Counted from the stretch's first letter, positions 46,472 through 58,604 are shown. The stretch: 64,000 bases of DNA from Macrophomina tecta (GCA_024180945.1 JAKSGN010000035.1:1798001-1862000), one strand, 5' to 3'. Notes: generated by a model not told the origin, from the letters alone. Numbers and translations are program-made.

Positions 46472-47438
46472 CGGATACGGGGATAGGCATGAGCACGGTG
46501 GGTGGCAACTCAGGCCTCACCGAGCAGAGGGGGGCGACTGGGAGTTCGACCTGACACTGATATGAGAGCACTTCAAACACCCAAGTGAAACAAAATGAGA
46601 AAGTCAGTATACTTGAAGATAGGGGAGCTATCGGGCGTCCTCCAGGAAGCGAAGCGGCATCATGCAGCCAGGCACCCCCAAAACAAAGGCCCGTTAAAGG
46701 GACGGAGCAGTCGTTTGTAGCGGCATAGACTCAGAGAAGAGCCCCGTTCGTATAGCCGGAAGGGGCAGGATCAGCGAGACGTACTTTGCACCTTGTGCGC
46801 AGTGCATTATTAGATCTTGCATAAATCTCCGCCACGCCGCCAATCACAAATAACAGTATGCTAACAGAGCTTGTCCAGTGCCACCATCGTGTCGTCTCGC
46901 CTGGCGCGGCGGGAGCAGGGAAGCGGGCGGCGGAAGGCGGGGGGCTTGGAGCAAACATGCAGACACATTGCTGGCCACTCACTCGCCTTGTCCACCGCGG
47001 GAGGCGAAGACATCTTCCGCTCTGCGCCAATTGTTGCCGCAGCACAAGAATGCCGAGGAGCGGCGTGAAACCCAAGCGGACCTTGGAAAGCGTTTCAAAA
47101 TCCTTGGCTCATTAGGGGCGAAATTTCGGCTCGCGCTGGCAGGCGCTTGGGTTCACAGCCGGGCTGGCGCATGGGCCGCCACGCCCCGGCTCGTGTGGGC
47201 GCTATCTCGACTGCCGCCGACGCTCCAATCGCGCGATTCCCCATAATAACCTGCCTGCGGCTGCTCTTGGTGCATTTCCTTCTTCACGGCTTTGCCTCAC
47301 ACTCATTCGGTCCCCGTACCTTCCGCTCCTTACCAATCCCCGCCTCCAAGAGCCTTGGCCTCTGGACGCATACGCCTACGAAGACCCTAGAACAAAGAGC
47401 AGTGCTTATCTTAACCGACTCCATCTCACAACGACATC
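46472..47438. other. Intergenic region upstream of the GH72 gene
   Basis: The 3' flank of DcpS and about 0.9 kb of upstream sequence for the glucanosyltransferase, pyrimidine-rich in the last 150 bp. No gene is recognised. Confidence 0.5.
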
Positions 47439-49001
47439 ATGCTTAGCAAATACATTTTGACGTCGCTCCTCGCGAGCGCCGCTGCCGCCGTCAACACGCT
47501 CGAGATCAGCGGCCAGGACTTCGTCGACCCCAAGACGAACAAGCGCTTCTACGTTATCGGTGTTGAGTACGTAGTCACCCGTCAGCTTATTGAGGAAGTG
47601 AAAGCTGACTGTCGCGCAGCTACCAACCCGGTGGACAGGCCGGCTACAACGAGGAGTCTGGCAAGGATCCTTTGACCGATGCGGACGCCTGTCTGCGCGA
47701 TGCCGCTATCATGCAGCAGCTTGGTGTACGTTTGGCGCCTTTGCAATCCTTGTACCAGGTGCTGACCCTGCTCCCAGATCAACACCATCCGTGTTTACAA
47801 TGTCGATCCCAATGGAGACCACGATCAGTGCGCCAGCATCTTCAACTACGTTGGTATCTACATGATGCTTGACGTCAACTCGCCTCTGGCCGGCGAGAGC
47901 ATTGACCGCTCTAACCCCAGCAGCTCCTACAACGCCAACTACCTGGAGCGTGTTTTCAAGATGGTTGAGGCCTTCAAGAACTACCCCAACACTCTTGCCT
48001 TCTTCGGTGCCAACGAGATCATCAACGACATCGATTCGTCCAAAGACAACCCGCCCTACATCCGCGCTGTTCAGCGTGACCTTAAGCAGTACATCAAGAA
48101 CAACGCCGACCGCACCATCCCGGTTGGCTACTCCGCTGCTCAGGTCCAGGAGGTCCTTCAGGATACCTGGGAGTACCTCCAGTGTGCCATTGATGGTGAC
48201 GAAGATGACATGTCTCGCTCTGACTTTTTCGGTCTCAACTCGTACTCCTGGTGCGGTGGTGACGCTACCTTCTCTTCCTCCGGCTACAGTGACCTCGTCG
48301 ACATGTTCAAGAACAGCAGCATCCCTGTCTTCTTCTCCGAGTACGGTTGCAACGAGGTTCAGCCTCGTGTATTTGACGAGGTCCAGGCTCTGTACGGCGA
48401 GAACATGACCTCTCTCTCTGGCGGTCTGGTCTACGAGTACACCCAGGAGGAGGCCGACTACGGTCTTGTGGTTGTGAACGACAACGGCACCGTCACCCTG
48501 AGGACCGACTTCGACAACCTGCAGAAGCAGTTCAACAAGCTCGACATCTCCTTGATCCAGTCCAAGAACGAGACCGGCAGCACCATCACTCCTCCCAAGT
48601 GCGCCAAGAGCCTGATTGACGACGACACCTTCGGTGCCGACTGGGACATCCCCGACACCCCTACCAAGGCTGCCGACTGGATCAAGAACGGTGTCTCTGA
48701 CGCCAATGTGGGTAAGATTGTCGATGTGAGCGCTACTGCTGTCCCGGTTGCCATTTACGGCACCGATGGCTCTGAGATCTCCAACCTCAAGATCAGCAAG
48801 GTCGCCGATGGCGAGAGCAACACTCCCAGCGGTAGTATGCTCAGCAGCGGCACCACGACTAGCAGCAGCAACAGCTCTTCTACCAGCACCAGCTCCGGCT
48901 CCTCGGCTAGCAACACTCAGGAGGGTGCCGCCGGCAAGGTCGGCGTCAAGAGCACCGGCGCCCTCGTTTTCGCTGCTGTCCTGGCCATCATGCTGTGCTA
49001 G
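47439..49001 (+). CDS. GPI-anchored 1,3-beta-glucanosyltransferase, GH72 (Gel/Gas family)
   Basis: Exons 47439-47566, 47620-47725 and 47778-49001 (introns 53 and 52 nt) encode 485 aa. The enzyme cuts and religates beta-1,3-glucan chains at the cell wall. A signal peptide covers about 1-18 (LTSLLASAAAAV). The GH72 barrel shows YVIGVDYQPGG across the first junction, INTIRVYNVDP, and the acid/base Glu at about 158 in FFGANEIIND. LNSYSWCG and the nucleophile Glu at about 266 in VFFSEYGCNE follow. A Ser/Thr-rich stretch (about 425-465) and a hydrophobic C-terminal tail (GALVFAAVLAIMLC) indicate GPI attachment. There is no Cys-rich X8/CBM43 module, so it belongs to the subgroup lacking one. Codon use is strongly biased to C-ending codons, consistent with high expression. 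Confidence 0.94.
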
Positions 49002-49630
49002 ACCATGGATACATAGTATTTGCAAGCTCACGATGTTTTTCCATGACGATTGTTTTTGCTTCTGCTTCTTCTCTATGGGGCTTCATAGTTAATTGGCTGC
49101 GTTCTCGGGGCTCCCTGTATTCGATTCACTGTGGCATAAGCGCATTGTTCTATTCCCACCGCAGGTCCACGGCTAGGGCTTTCTGACACGTATAGATGAG
49201 GAGTGTTCTAATTCCAAAACATAGACTTTTACCGTCACGAAATAGTCCCGCGCCAGTGAAATACGCAAGTCGTGTATGTCGTGTCTGTATTTATGTTTTG
49301 CCTAGTAGACGGCATTATCCATAGCCGATGGCCATATATGATCAAGAGAGCGACGAAAGAGGACCAGGTCTGATGCTTACTTGAAGTATCGAGAATGCCG
49401 AAGTATGCCGATCGGGGCTGACCTTCGCGCTGGCCCATTGGCTGTTGATTCCGCTTGAATAGGAAATCCACGGCTCGGCTTTAAGCAACAGCTCCGCGCA
49501 ATGACGCGATGCGGGGCGGGGCTTTTCCGTACACTTCAAGAGCTCCATAACCCCTCACGCCCCAAGTTCATGATTGCTAAGCCGAGCTCTGGCAAAGCAC
49601 ACAATATTCACACTTGTTTGCCCATAGTCC
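49002..49630. other. Intergenic region between the GH72 and quinone oxidoreductase genes
   Basis: 3' flank of the GH72 gene and promoter of the next. No gene is recognised. Confidence 0.5.
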
Positions 49631-51128
49631 ATGCCTTTAAGAGCCTTCCCTCGGATCGCATTGGCAGCCTCGTCTTCGCGGTTCACATCTAATACCCCGC
49701 TCGCACGCAACAGACTCTCCGCAATCGCCTCGCACCTCCGCGCACCTCTCACTACTCCACAACCGATTGTCACTGCGAGAACCATGGCCTCCACAAGCCT
49801 TCCATCCACTATGAAAGGTGTTATCATTGAGAAGACGGGCGGCACCGAGGTTCTACAATACAAGACGGACTTGCCCGTGCCCCAACCAAAGGCGGGCGAA
49901 GTGCTTGTCAAGAACTATTTCATCGGCATCAATTACATTGATACGTATGCCTTTCTTTTTTTTTTCTTTTTTTTTTGGAGCAGCCCATAATATAACGGAG
50001 CTTCCTTCGGCCTTCACACCTGCAATCCAGTGGGGAGCCTTAGAGAGACGGCGCGGGTAGTTGGAGCAACCGCCCAACCTCGATCAAACCACGAGAGTGG
50101 ATAGTCGTGGCTTCGTCCAGTCCAGTTCCCAATGGATGGCTATATGCCTTCAGTAATAGACCAGCATTGGTTCGCGAGCCTCGGAAAAGCCATAGGCTAA
50201 TCATTCTCACAGCTATTTCCGCACCGGCCTCTACCCCGCGCCCTCCTTTCCCTACATCCTCGGCCGCGAAGCCGCCGGGTTGATCGTAGCCACCGGCTCT
50301 GACGGCGAGCTACACGGCCTCAAGACCGGTGACCGCATCGCTTGGATGGGCCAGGGCGCCTACGCCGAGTACACCGCCATCCCCGTTTCGCACGCTACAA
50401 AGGTCCCCGAGGGCGTGTCGTCCGACGTCGCGGCTGCTGCTCTGCTGCAGGGCCTGACGGCTCTCACCCTCATTCGCGAGGCGCATCCTGTCAAGAAGGG
50501 CGATTGGGTGCTGGTTCACGCGGCGGCTGGTGGTGTTGGGCTCTGGCTGTGCCAGTTACTCAAGGCAGTGGGCGCTAGGACAATTGGAACGGCGAGTACT
50601 GAGGAGAAAATTGAGCTGGCGAAGAAGAATGGCGCGGAGGTTTTGATCAACTACAGTAAGGATGATGTGGTGGAGAAGGTGAAGGAGGTCACCGGCGGCC
50701 AGGGTGTCGCGGCTGTTTTCGACGGCGTTGGAAAGGCGACCTTCGATATCAGCTTGGAAAGCGTGGCGCGGAAGGGCAGCTTGATCAGCTTCGGAAACGC
50801 CAGTGGTGCTGTACCTCCGGTTACGATTGCGTACGTCAACCTCTCCCCCCCATTTTCTTGTCACCAATGGCGCTGGGAGCACATGCTGACAGTCCATTGA
50901 CATAGCCGTCTGTCCGCGAAGAATGTGAAACTTCTCCGCCCCACGCTTTTTAACTATTTAGCTACCCGCGAGGAGTTCAACCATTACACCAAGGAGCTCT
51001 TCCAATTTATCGAGAAGGACGGGATTGATGTCCGCATTCATGAGGTCTACCCACTGGCCGAAGTCGCAAAGGCACACCAGGACCTCGAGGGCAGGAAGAC
51101 CACTGGCAAGTTGTTGCTGAAACCTTGA
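49631..51128 (+). CDS. ZTA1: NADPH:quinone oxidoreductase, zeta-crystallin type (Zta1-like)
   Basis: Exons 49631-49944, 50213-50830 and 50906-51128 encode 384 aa; introns are 268 and 75 nt. This medium-chain dehydrogenase family member reduces quinones with NADPH. GroES-like segment: STMKGVIIEKTGGTEVLQY, FIGINYIDTYFRTGLYPAP across the first junction, and YILGREAAG. Rossmann segment: VLVHAAAGGVGLWLCQLLKA, then GARTIGTAST and VFDGVGKATFD. There are no zinc-ligand cysteines, as expected for the zeta-crystallin group. The ATG at 49631 adds about 50 residues rich in Arg, Ser and Ala that look like a mitochondrial presequence. In-frame ATGs at 49784 and 49811 would give a cytosolic form. Intron 1 is unusually long and contains T-tracts near its donor. 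Confidence 0.9.
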
Positions 51129-51517
51129 AATGGTTGCCGATAGAGAAACCAGCGGTAGTCGTACACTTTAAATGGAATGGATCAGCGGCAAAATGCAAAT
51201 TGAAACCAAATTCCAGGATGCCGAAGTGTTATATCATGTCAAACTTCATAAGGATTTTCTCTTTTGCTTTTGATGGCAATATAAGGCCACAGACGCTCTG
51301 GTCTTGATATCTTCTCATTCATCGATAGGTGGGACCATCGAAACAAGAAAACTTCATTGCCCGTAAAAAAAAAAAAAAAAGAGGGGGGGGGGAATTCTCT
51401 TGTGACCATTTCAAAGACTAACTAAGAGAAACAGGTCAGCAATACACGCCTGCCACAGTGCGCCATCGACACATTCACCCTCTCCTCCTTTCACTCACGA
51501 ACCCCCGATTCTCAGAG
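51129..51517. other. Convergent intergenic region
   Basis: 3' flanks of the quinone oxidoreductase and tautomerase genes, with a 16-nt A-tract at 51365-51380 followed by a G-run. No gene is seen. Confidence 0.5.
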
Positions 51518-52276
51518 TCACGGCGCCAGCCCTCTCTCCCTACACTCCTCCACCAACGCCTTCATCCCCGCATCCCCCGCCCCCGCTCTCTTCTCAAACT
51601 CTTTCCAGTGCTCCCGCACCCACTCCCCATCCTTGCCGGCCTCGGGCAGGAGGAAGCCTTGCTCCTCGCCCGCGATGATGGTGCCCTGGATGAAGATGCC
51701 GTCGAGCGGGACGGCGGCGGCGTTGGTTTTATTGCTGTTGGCATCTTGCAGAGAGGAGGAGAAGATGTCCTCCCAGGCGGCGCGCAGCTGGCGGCAGAGC
51801 TCGTCATAGGCGCTGCGGGGCCGGGAGGCGCCCGGGCGAACCTGGGCGGTGATGGCATTGATGAGGTGCTAAAGTGGGGGAGAAGTTAATGTAAGATATT
51901 TTTTGGGATCGCCGTTTGATATGATGGATTGTGTTGTCTATTCAGAAGTGTGAGAGAAGAGAGAAACGAACAAAAAAAAAAAAAAAAAAAAGGAGCGGGG
52001 CATGTGGACTTCGGGGGAAACCCGCTGATATGAAAGTATTGTTCCCTTTTTTTTTCTTTCTCCTGCTTATCCTTGCAACTGTGTGGATTTCACAGGTAGG
52101 CTTACAGGCTTGCCGCCGACGTAGTAGGACGTCGTGGAAACGTCTTCGAATTTAACATTGACAAAGAGAGACGGGGTCGTGAAGAGATTGGCGTGAATTT
52201 TGGTAATGGCCGCAGCAAGCTCATCGCGCTGCAAAGAACTGATAGGGTCTTTGTGAGATACGATGTACAGAGGCAT
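51518..52276 (-). CDS. Tautomerase-superfamily protein (cis-CaaD-like)
   Basis: Exons 52276-52106 and 51868-51518 encode 173 aa. The start MPLYIVSHKDPIS puts Pro directly after Met, the catalytic Pro-1 of the tautomerase superfamily. LAAAITKIHANLF, FVNVKFEDV and YYVGGKP follow, then, across the intron, HLINAITAQVRPGASRP and a C-terminal half with FIQGTIIAGEEQGF. This arrangement matches fungal proteins related to cis-3-chloroacrylic acid dehalogenase; the physiological substrate is unknown. The 237-nt intron is long and contains a 20-nt T-tract as read on the coding strand (51991-51972), a likely source of assembly length errors but not of coding errors. Another ATG 15 bp upstream of 52276 is not used in my model because Pro-1 must be N-terminal after Met removal. 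Confidence 0.82.
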
Positions 52277-52870
52277 AATTCTTGCAGTCACAGAACGTTA
52301 TATGAGGAAGGGAAATTCTGGTGGATTCTTGGGGGAAAGCAGGATGTGTGAATTTAACAGTTTTGTAACTCTGCTTGATTAGTATAATTGCTGCTTACCG
52401 ACAAACCTCGGAGACGTTAGAGCTCACGTGTGACGTCGATCTTCCGCGGTGGCGTGCGGGGATGCGGCAGTTTTCGGGCAAGAGGATCTTCCCTGGCCCT
52501 CATGACCAACACCTCGCGTCTTTAGCGAACCAACAAAGAGTAAGAATACTGCGGATAGATCTGGGCGGCGCAGGTGTCCCTGAGGCACAGGAGAAAAAGA
52601 GTGGATTTGAAGGATGTACAGAATTGCCGTAGGAAGGATTGCTTCCTCTGTAGACAAAGATTTGAGTCGCGTGCTATAACCATCTAACGCCGATACCCAT
52701 GCAGTCATTGCGTATCTGCGAAATCGACTGCTGAAGTCGTTGAGCCACTGCAGTACCTCGACGTCCTGCATTAAGCTGTTCGTCAAACCAGGATTTACTA
52801 AGCGGGTACACCGCGGCAGACCGCTTACCGTATTTCTCATGTCGCTTGGAACGTGGAACGCGCTCGCTGT
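52277..52870. other. Intergenic region between the tautomerase gene and a small gene
   Basis: Promoter of the leftward tautomerase gene and the 3' flank of the 52-aa gene. No further gene is seen. Confidence 0.45.
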
Positions 52871-53185
52871 TCATATGCCACCACCTATGGCACTCTTGCA
52901 TCAGTTCCTAGACCCCGAGGTGGAAAGCAGGGTCTGCAGGGTGCTAGGACTTACCTGAACGGTGCGTCTCAACCCGGTAGTCACCAACAGGCTTCTGCTG
53001 AGGACGCTGGCTACTGTTCTTGAGCAAGAGGTAAGAGGCACTAAGGCCGAGGACAGTGAGACCAAGGGTGCGGCGACTGATTCGATCACACCATGTCAAT
53101 CGAGCTTGCCAGAAGTCTGGGGGAGCAGTAGTGCGGGGAAGAGCAAGGAAGGGGATGCATACGTGAAGACGGCGTTAAGGCCCAT
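52871..53185 (-). CDS. Small 52-aa single-span membrane protein with C-terminal RSGGGI
   Basis: Three exons, 53185-53163, 53076-52955 and 52884-52871, encode only 52 aa, too short and too split for ordinary gene finding. Both introns (86 and 70 nt) are GT-AG with GTATGC and GTAAGT donors and branch-like TTGACAT and ACTGATG. The protein has a short basic N-terminus (FTRRTLG), one hydrophobic segment (LGLTVLGLSASYLLL, about 12-26), and a hydrophilic tail ending DYRVETHRSGGGI. I recall similar tails, acidic/basic then RSGGGI, on tiny fungal proteins of unknown function, possibly mitochondrial; this is memory, not a search. The final exon adds only the last few residues and a stop. The ATG and first exon are the least certain part. 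Confidence 0.55.
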
Positions 53186-53518
53186 GATGCAGAGCTCTGA
53201 GGTGTCAATGAAGTACAGGTATATCAGCGGAAGGTCGGGGAGCCCAAAGCAGCGGTGTGGAAGAGTATGTTGAGTTGTTGATGCCCGGCACGCGACAGCA
53301 TGCCGGCAACTTAAACCGCCGCTAATCCCATGACGCCACCAACTGTTATCGATTACCGGCTATTCCTCGGCATGCTTCAGAAAAATCCAGGGCCGCGGAA
53401 AGTCGCGACGCGCAGCTCTCTCCTCCGCTGACTGCTGCTGCTCTTGCGCATCTTAAATCCTAGACCTATCTGGGCTGCCAGCGATTCAAATTCGGCGACG
53501 TAAAAGCCCCGGACCACA
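53186..53518. promoter_or_regulatory. Divergent promoter of the small gene and ESF1
   Basis: 333 bp between the start of the 52-aa gene (leftward) and ESF1 (rightward). No clear TATA box is visible; the control is probably shared. Confidence 0.45.
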
Positions 53519-55903
53519 ATGGCCCCCTCGAAGCAGAAGGGCCCCAAGGGCGGCGCTTCCAAGTCCAAGTCCGCCGCCGTCATCTGTACGCCCCCTCAAA
53601 CGTTTTGCACATACCGCGAGAGTCACACATTTGTACATTGTCTAATCTAGTAACTCGTTGTAGCCGACCCGCGTTTCTCCAACATCCAAACCGATCCCCG
53701 ATTTCGCCTGCCCTCGAAGAAAAACACCCATGTCACTCTCGACAAGCGCTTTGCGCACATGCTCAAGGACGATGACTTTTCTCGCAAGGCCACTGTAGAC
53801 CGTTATGGCCGCAAAATCGCCAAAGATGCTGGCAAGAAGGAGCTCGAGCGGATGTACCGCTTGGAAGACGAAGAAGATGGGGATCAAGACAAGGAGGAAG
53901 AGGAGGAGGAAGGGTCCGAATCAGACAACCTCGACGACGACGATGAGATTCAGAAGGAGCTGGCCAGGATGGACAGGAAATACGATCCCGCGCGTGAAGG
54001 CGGCTTCTCTTCCTCCGAGGACGACAGTGACGAAGACGAAGACGATGAAGTTGACGTCCAAGAGGAGGACGAATTCGACTTTCCCACGGGCGGCAAGGAA
54101 GCAGAGGTTGAGGAGATGGAGGATGCCACCCCTCGGTTGGCGGTGGTAAACCTGGATTGGGACAACATAAGAGCTGCCGATCTCATGGCCGTCGCTTCGA
54201 GTTTTGCCCCTGCTGAGGGCCGCATTCTCAATGTGACCGTCTACCCCAGCGAGTTCGGACGTGAGCGCATGGAGAGGGAAGAGATCGAAGGGCCACCGCG
54301 CGAAATCTTCTCCAAGAACAAGAAGGAGGCGTCCGAGTCGGAAGACTCGGAACCTGAAGGAGAAGAGGATTCAGACTCAGAAGAGGAGAAGATCAAGAAG
54401 GAGCTGCTAAAGGAAGACAAGGGCGACGAATTCGATTCGAAGGCGCTGCGTCAGTACCAGCTCGAGCGCTTACGCTACTACTATGCCGTCATCACGACCG
54501 ACTCCGCCCAGACGGCAAGGCATCTATACGAGAACATGGACGGCCGCGAGTACCTGTCTAGTGCCAACTTCTTCGACCTGCGATTCGTCCCTGACGACGT
54601 CTCGTTCGACGAGGACAAGCCACGTGACGCTTGCGACCGCATTCCCGATGGCTACCGCCCCAATGACTTCGTCACCGACGCCCTGACGCACTCGCGCGTC
54701 AAGCTGACCTGGGACGCTGACGACAATGCCCGCAAGGAGGTCCAGAAACGTGCCTTCAGCCAGAAGGAAATCGACGACAACGACCTGCAAGCCTACATCG
54801 GCTCCGACAGCTCCTCGTCCTCCGGCGAAGAAGACTCCGGCTCGGAAGCAGACTCAGAAGTCGACGGTGCAGGCGCAAACCCCACCAAGGACGCAAAGAA
54901 GCGCGCTCGCGAAGAGAAGGCCGCAAAGCTGCGTGCTGCCCTCGGCCTGGACACCGGAATCTCCACACTCAAGAAGTCTCGCGACGCCGATAAGCCCGTT
55001 GGTGACATGCAGATCACCTTCACCTCTGGCCTGTCCTCGTCAAAGGATGACAAGAAGGCCTCGTCCTCCTCTGTCTTCGAGAACGAGCCCGAGGAGACGA
55101 CTAAGGAGAAGTATCTCCGAAAGGAGCGCGAGCGTAAGCAGCGCCGGAAGGACCGCGCAAAGGCGCGTCGCATGGGCCTCGACCCGGACGACCCGGGCGC
55201 TCTTGCCAAAGTTCGCGGCGACGCTGCTGCTGCCGCCACCGCCGATAACGACTCTTCGGCGGGCGAAGAGCAAGATGATGCGAAGGCAGACACTGCGGAG
55301 AACGATGACGACAACGACCCCTTCAACGACCCCTTTTTCGAAAACCCCGACGAGGAGCGCAAGCGCGCCTTCAAGGAGGCGAAGAAGGCCGAGAAGGCCC
55401 GCCGCCGCGAGGACCGCGAGAATCAGGCACGCAAGAGCGCCGCGGAGCGCGCACAGCTCGAGCTCCTGATGGCCGAGGACGAGGGCGCATCGCACCTCCG
55501 CCACTTCGACATCAACGAGATCGAGAAGGCGGAGAAGAAAAAAGGCAAGAAAGGCAAGAAGGGGCGCAAGGGGAAGAAGGGTGCTGAGGACGAAGAGGCC
55601 GAGGAGAGGGATCAGGAGGGCTTCCAGATGGATACGCAAGACCCGCGTTTTAAGGCGCTGTTTGAGAGTCATGAGTTTGCGATTGATCCCACAAACCCGC
55701 GCTTCAGAGGCACTAAGGGGATGAAAGCGCTGTTGGAGGAGGGAAGGAAGAAGAGAAAGATGGGGAAGGGTGCGGAGGAGGAAGAGGAAGTTCGGGGGAA
55801 GAGAGCGAGGAAGGCTATTGAGGAGGAAAGCAAGGGTGGAGAGGAAGACCTGAAGAGGTTGGTGGAGAGAGTGAAAGGGAAGACGAAGAAAGCCAAGGCC
55901 TGA
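53519..55903 (+). CDS. ESF1: Pre-rRNA processing protein ESF1
   Basis: Exons 53519-53585 and 53664-55903 (78-nt intron) encode 768 aa. Esf1 is a nucleolar component of the small-subunit processome needed for 18S rRNA maturation. The first exon gives a basic start MAPSKQKGPKGGASKSK. The second opens with the family signature DPRFSNIQTDPRFRLPSKK and LDKRFAHMLKD. An RRM-like region follows at about 195-330 (TPRLAVVNLDWDNIRAADLM, LRYYYAVITTDSAQTARHLY, FFDLRFVPDD), interrupted by an acidic insert. The rest alternates long acidic and Lys/Arg stretches. The C-terminal NUC153 motif is DPRFKALFESHEFAIDPTNP. Length and order match the family. Confidence 0.94.
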
Positions 55904-56325
55904 GTGAGAGTGTCAGGAGGGAGTCATGAATTTGCATTGGGCTGGAGTATAGAAGGATGCCAAAGTAAAAAAAGGACCGGCTTACGTGGAGTAATTACCC
56001 CTTTTACGATTTGAATTAAGTTGTACATCTATCAGCTTCTCATCGTCATTAGCCCAAATTCGATGTCCCAGGAATCTGAGAGAGCATGATGTATGTCTGC
56101 CCCTTCATATTGAACAAGTTCAATGTCAAAACATCATCTGGAATTCCTAGTGTACACACCGTCCATAACAACGCTCATGCTCCGTATGCTTCGCTGTACC
56201 CCAATGCTTTGCTCACGCACGCAAAGTAAAGAGCTTCAGACCGATGAAATCACAGGTGGCTGGAAAGAAAAGCCATGTCAACTGACTACAGAGGAAGGGA
56301 GGAAGAAGGAAAAGTGAAGGTTCAT
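55904..56325. other. Convergent intergenic region
   Basis: 3' flanks of ESF1 and the NADH dehydrogenase gene. No gene is seen. Confidence 0.5.
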
Positions 56326-58604
56326 CTAAAAGTTCATGAGATCTAAGGTCGAGCAGTCAGCACATGTCCGTTCCCGAGATTATGATAAACGTCGGAATAC
56401 TCACCTCGTCCAAAGAGCGCCCTCTTGGTCCAGTCCATCGCAAGCAAAATCCTCGTCCGCAAGCTCACGCTCTGTGCGAAGTAAACGCTACGCCAGAGGT
56501 AGACCGCTAACAGACCACCGGAGAAATTCAAGCCATTGATATCGAAGATGGCGGCGTTACCAATGTACGCAAGAGATCCGAGATGCTTGTATTCAAACGC
56601 CTTGTAGACGGCCTCGTCAAGATCACCGTAGTCGATCTGGTTCATGGCCAGACCTGGAGCAGCACGCGCGATGGCGTTGAACTTGCGAGCCAAGTACTGG
56701 CCCTGCTGATGAGCACGCTGCGCCGTTGCGGGCAGCGAAGTCAACTTCGAGTCAATTTGGCGCAAGAGCTCACGCAGCTCGCCAAAGTCTAGAGTTCCGC
56801 TCCTGTCTTTGTCGTATTGCTCAAAAAGCTTGTCGAGTCTGCGCAGGTGATCTGCAGCTTGTGGGAAGCGTGCCTTCACGCGCTTCGCGACATTCCGCCA
56901 GTCAGCATACGAGATGTGCATATCCTCAGGGTTCTTGCCCTTTTCCCAGGCGAGGGTACGCAGGAAGGTCACGATGTGGTCGGACACATTGTTTTGGACA
57001 GTCGAGCAATCCCCAATAGCATAAACGTCACCGAGAGGCGCCCCCACGACACGGCAGTGAGCGTCGGTCTCCAAGGCGTGGCGGTTGTTCTGTCCATCCA
57101 GCTTCTTGGCCAGGTTTGCACACAATTCAGTTTGCGCTGTACATGTTAGCTCTTGTTCTCATGAGTGTGAGCAGATAACTTACCAACTCCGGTCGACCAG
57201 AGGCAGAAGCCCATGGGAAGTTCCTTGACCACCACATTTCCGTGTTCGTCTTTCTGAGTGAATAAGATTTTGTCCTCGCGGACCTCCTTCACCCTGGAAT
57301 TTGTAAGAACGTCGACCGAGTCATGTGCAAAACGCGCCTTTGTAATATCAGCATGCGGTCGGAGAGCATGATATTGCACACTTGACAAACCTCAGCATAT
57401 CTAGAAAGAGCTTCGTCGTAGGTGTTCAGGATATGTCCTCTGCTCTGAATGACGTGCACCGAGATCTCCGAACGGAGAATCTTAGGGAAGAACCTGGTCA
57501 AATCCTCGTTAAGCATATCGTACAGCTCAGCTGCAAACTCGACACCAGTCGGTCCACCCCCGCAAATCACGAAAGAAAGCAGACGGCGACGCTCCTCGTC
57601 GGTGGTCGTAGGCAGACAGGAAGTCTCCAGGTTCTGGATTACGGTGTTCCGGATCAGGCGGGCGTCGGTGATATCCTTTAGGAAATGGCAATGTTCGAGG
57701 CCACTGACGCCGTGCGCGTTGGTCACGGAGCCTATTCAGATTAGTCGCAGCTTAGCCATTACTTCGTCGCGCACCTACCAACGCCAATGATCAACTTGTC
57801 GTAGGGAAGGTAGTAGTGCTCTTCTTCCCCGTGAGGGCCGGTACCAACAACCTCGACCAGTTTGTCCGAAAACTCCACATCAACCGCCTTGCCCTTGAAA
57901 AAATGACCATTCTTGCCTGAAATTATACGCCGCACCGGCTCGACCAGCGACCTCAGTTCCAGGGTGCCAACAGTGGCGGACGGAAGCATGGGAGTGAACA
58001 GGAAGTAGTTGGAGGGCGCAACCACTGTGATATGGTAGTCATCAGGGTTCAGACCTTTCAACAAGGATATGCTGCCCCAGCCGGTTCCCAGAATGACCAG
58101 CTTAGGTTTGTGCTTTTGCTCCTTCTTCTCCGGACTATCATCGTCGTCGACCAGGTGCTCGGCGATTGGCAAGTTCTTGGGGCCACCCTTCCGAGGGAAA
58201 AGGGCGAGTTCGGACACATGAATGTCCTCATTGAACGGGCCCTCTTTGTATGTCGAGGCGTCATAAATGAAGAATGCCAGTACAATGCTTCCACTGACAA
58301 CGGTGAAGATTCCTATCCATGCAGCGGTCTTATATATGGCCCTGAGCGCAGGGCTGCTTGGCTTTGGGACAGACTGGGTAGATACGGCGCGGCTGAAGAA
58401 GTCTGGGACCTTGTTGTTCCGAGAAGCCCTGAAGTGAGAGAGAGAGCTCGCAGCTAGGGGCCGTGTCGGCGGGGCATTGCTGCTCGCAGAGGTGGAGGAG
58501 TGCCGAATTACTGGTGAGCGACGAGCAGAAGGGCGTAGGCTAGCTGAGAGGGCGGCGGTTGCCCGGTTGCGCGAGGAGCCGGCGAGTTGCTGCAGACGCA
58601 GCAT
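56326..58604 (-). CDS. NDE1: External alternative NADH:ubiquinone oxidoreductase with EF-hand (NDE type)
   Basis: Five exons, 58604-57779, 57731-57391, 57337-57184, 57136-56405 and 56342-56326, encode 689 aa; introns are 47, 53, 47 and 62 nt. This rotenone-insensitive enzyme oxidises NAD(P)H at the mitochondrial inner membrane without pumping protons. An Arg/Ser-rich presequence and one membrane segment (IGIFTVVSGSIVLAFFI, about 97-113) suggest an intermembrane-space orientation. Two dinucleotide folds are at 172-177 (GTGWGS) and 333-338 (GGGPTG). An EF-hand loop DKDRSGTLDFGE at about 549-560 points to calcium control, as known for Neurospora NDE1. The C-terminal amphipathic part (NFSGGLLAVYLWRSVYFAQ) binds the membrane. 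The five-codon last exon (DLMNF) fits the family ending. Confidence 0.92.

Noticed and set aside
47709..49031. A 440-codon minus-strand frame
   Set aside because: Antisense to the GH72 gene; composition (Gly, Val, Asp, Leu) reflects biased third positions and no domain is present.
53077..53270. A stop-free frame through the first intron of the small gene (reading GLPDLPLIYLYFID...)
   Set aside because: It ends at a TGA within the intron and has no clear start; the spliced alternative reaches the conserved-looking RSGGGI tail.
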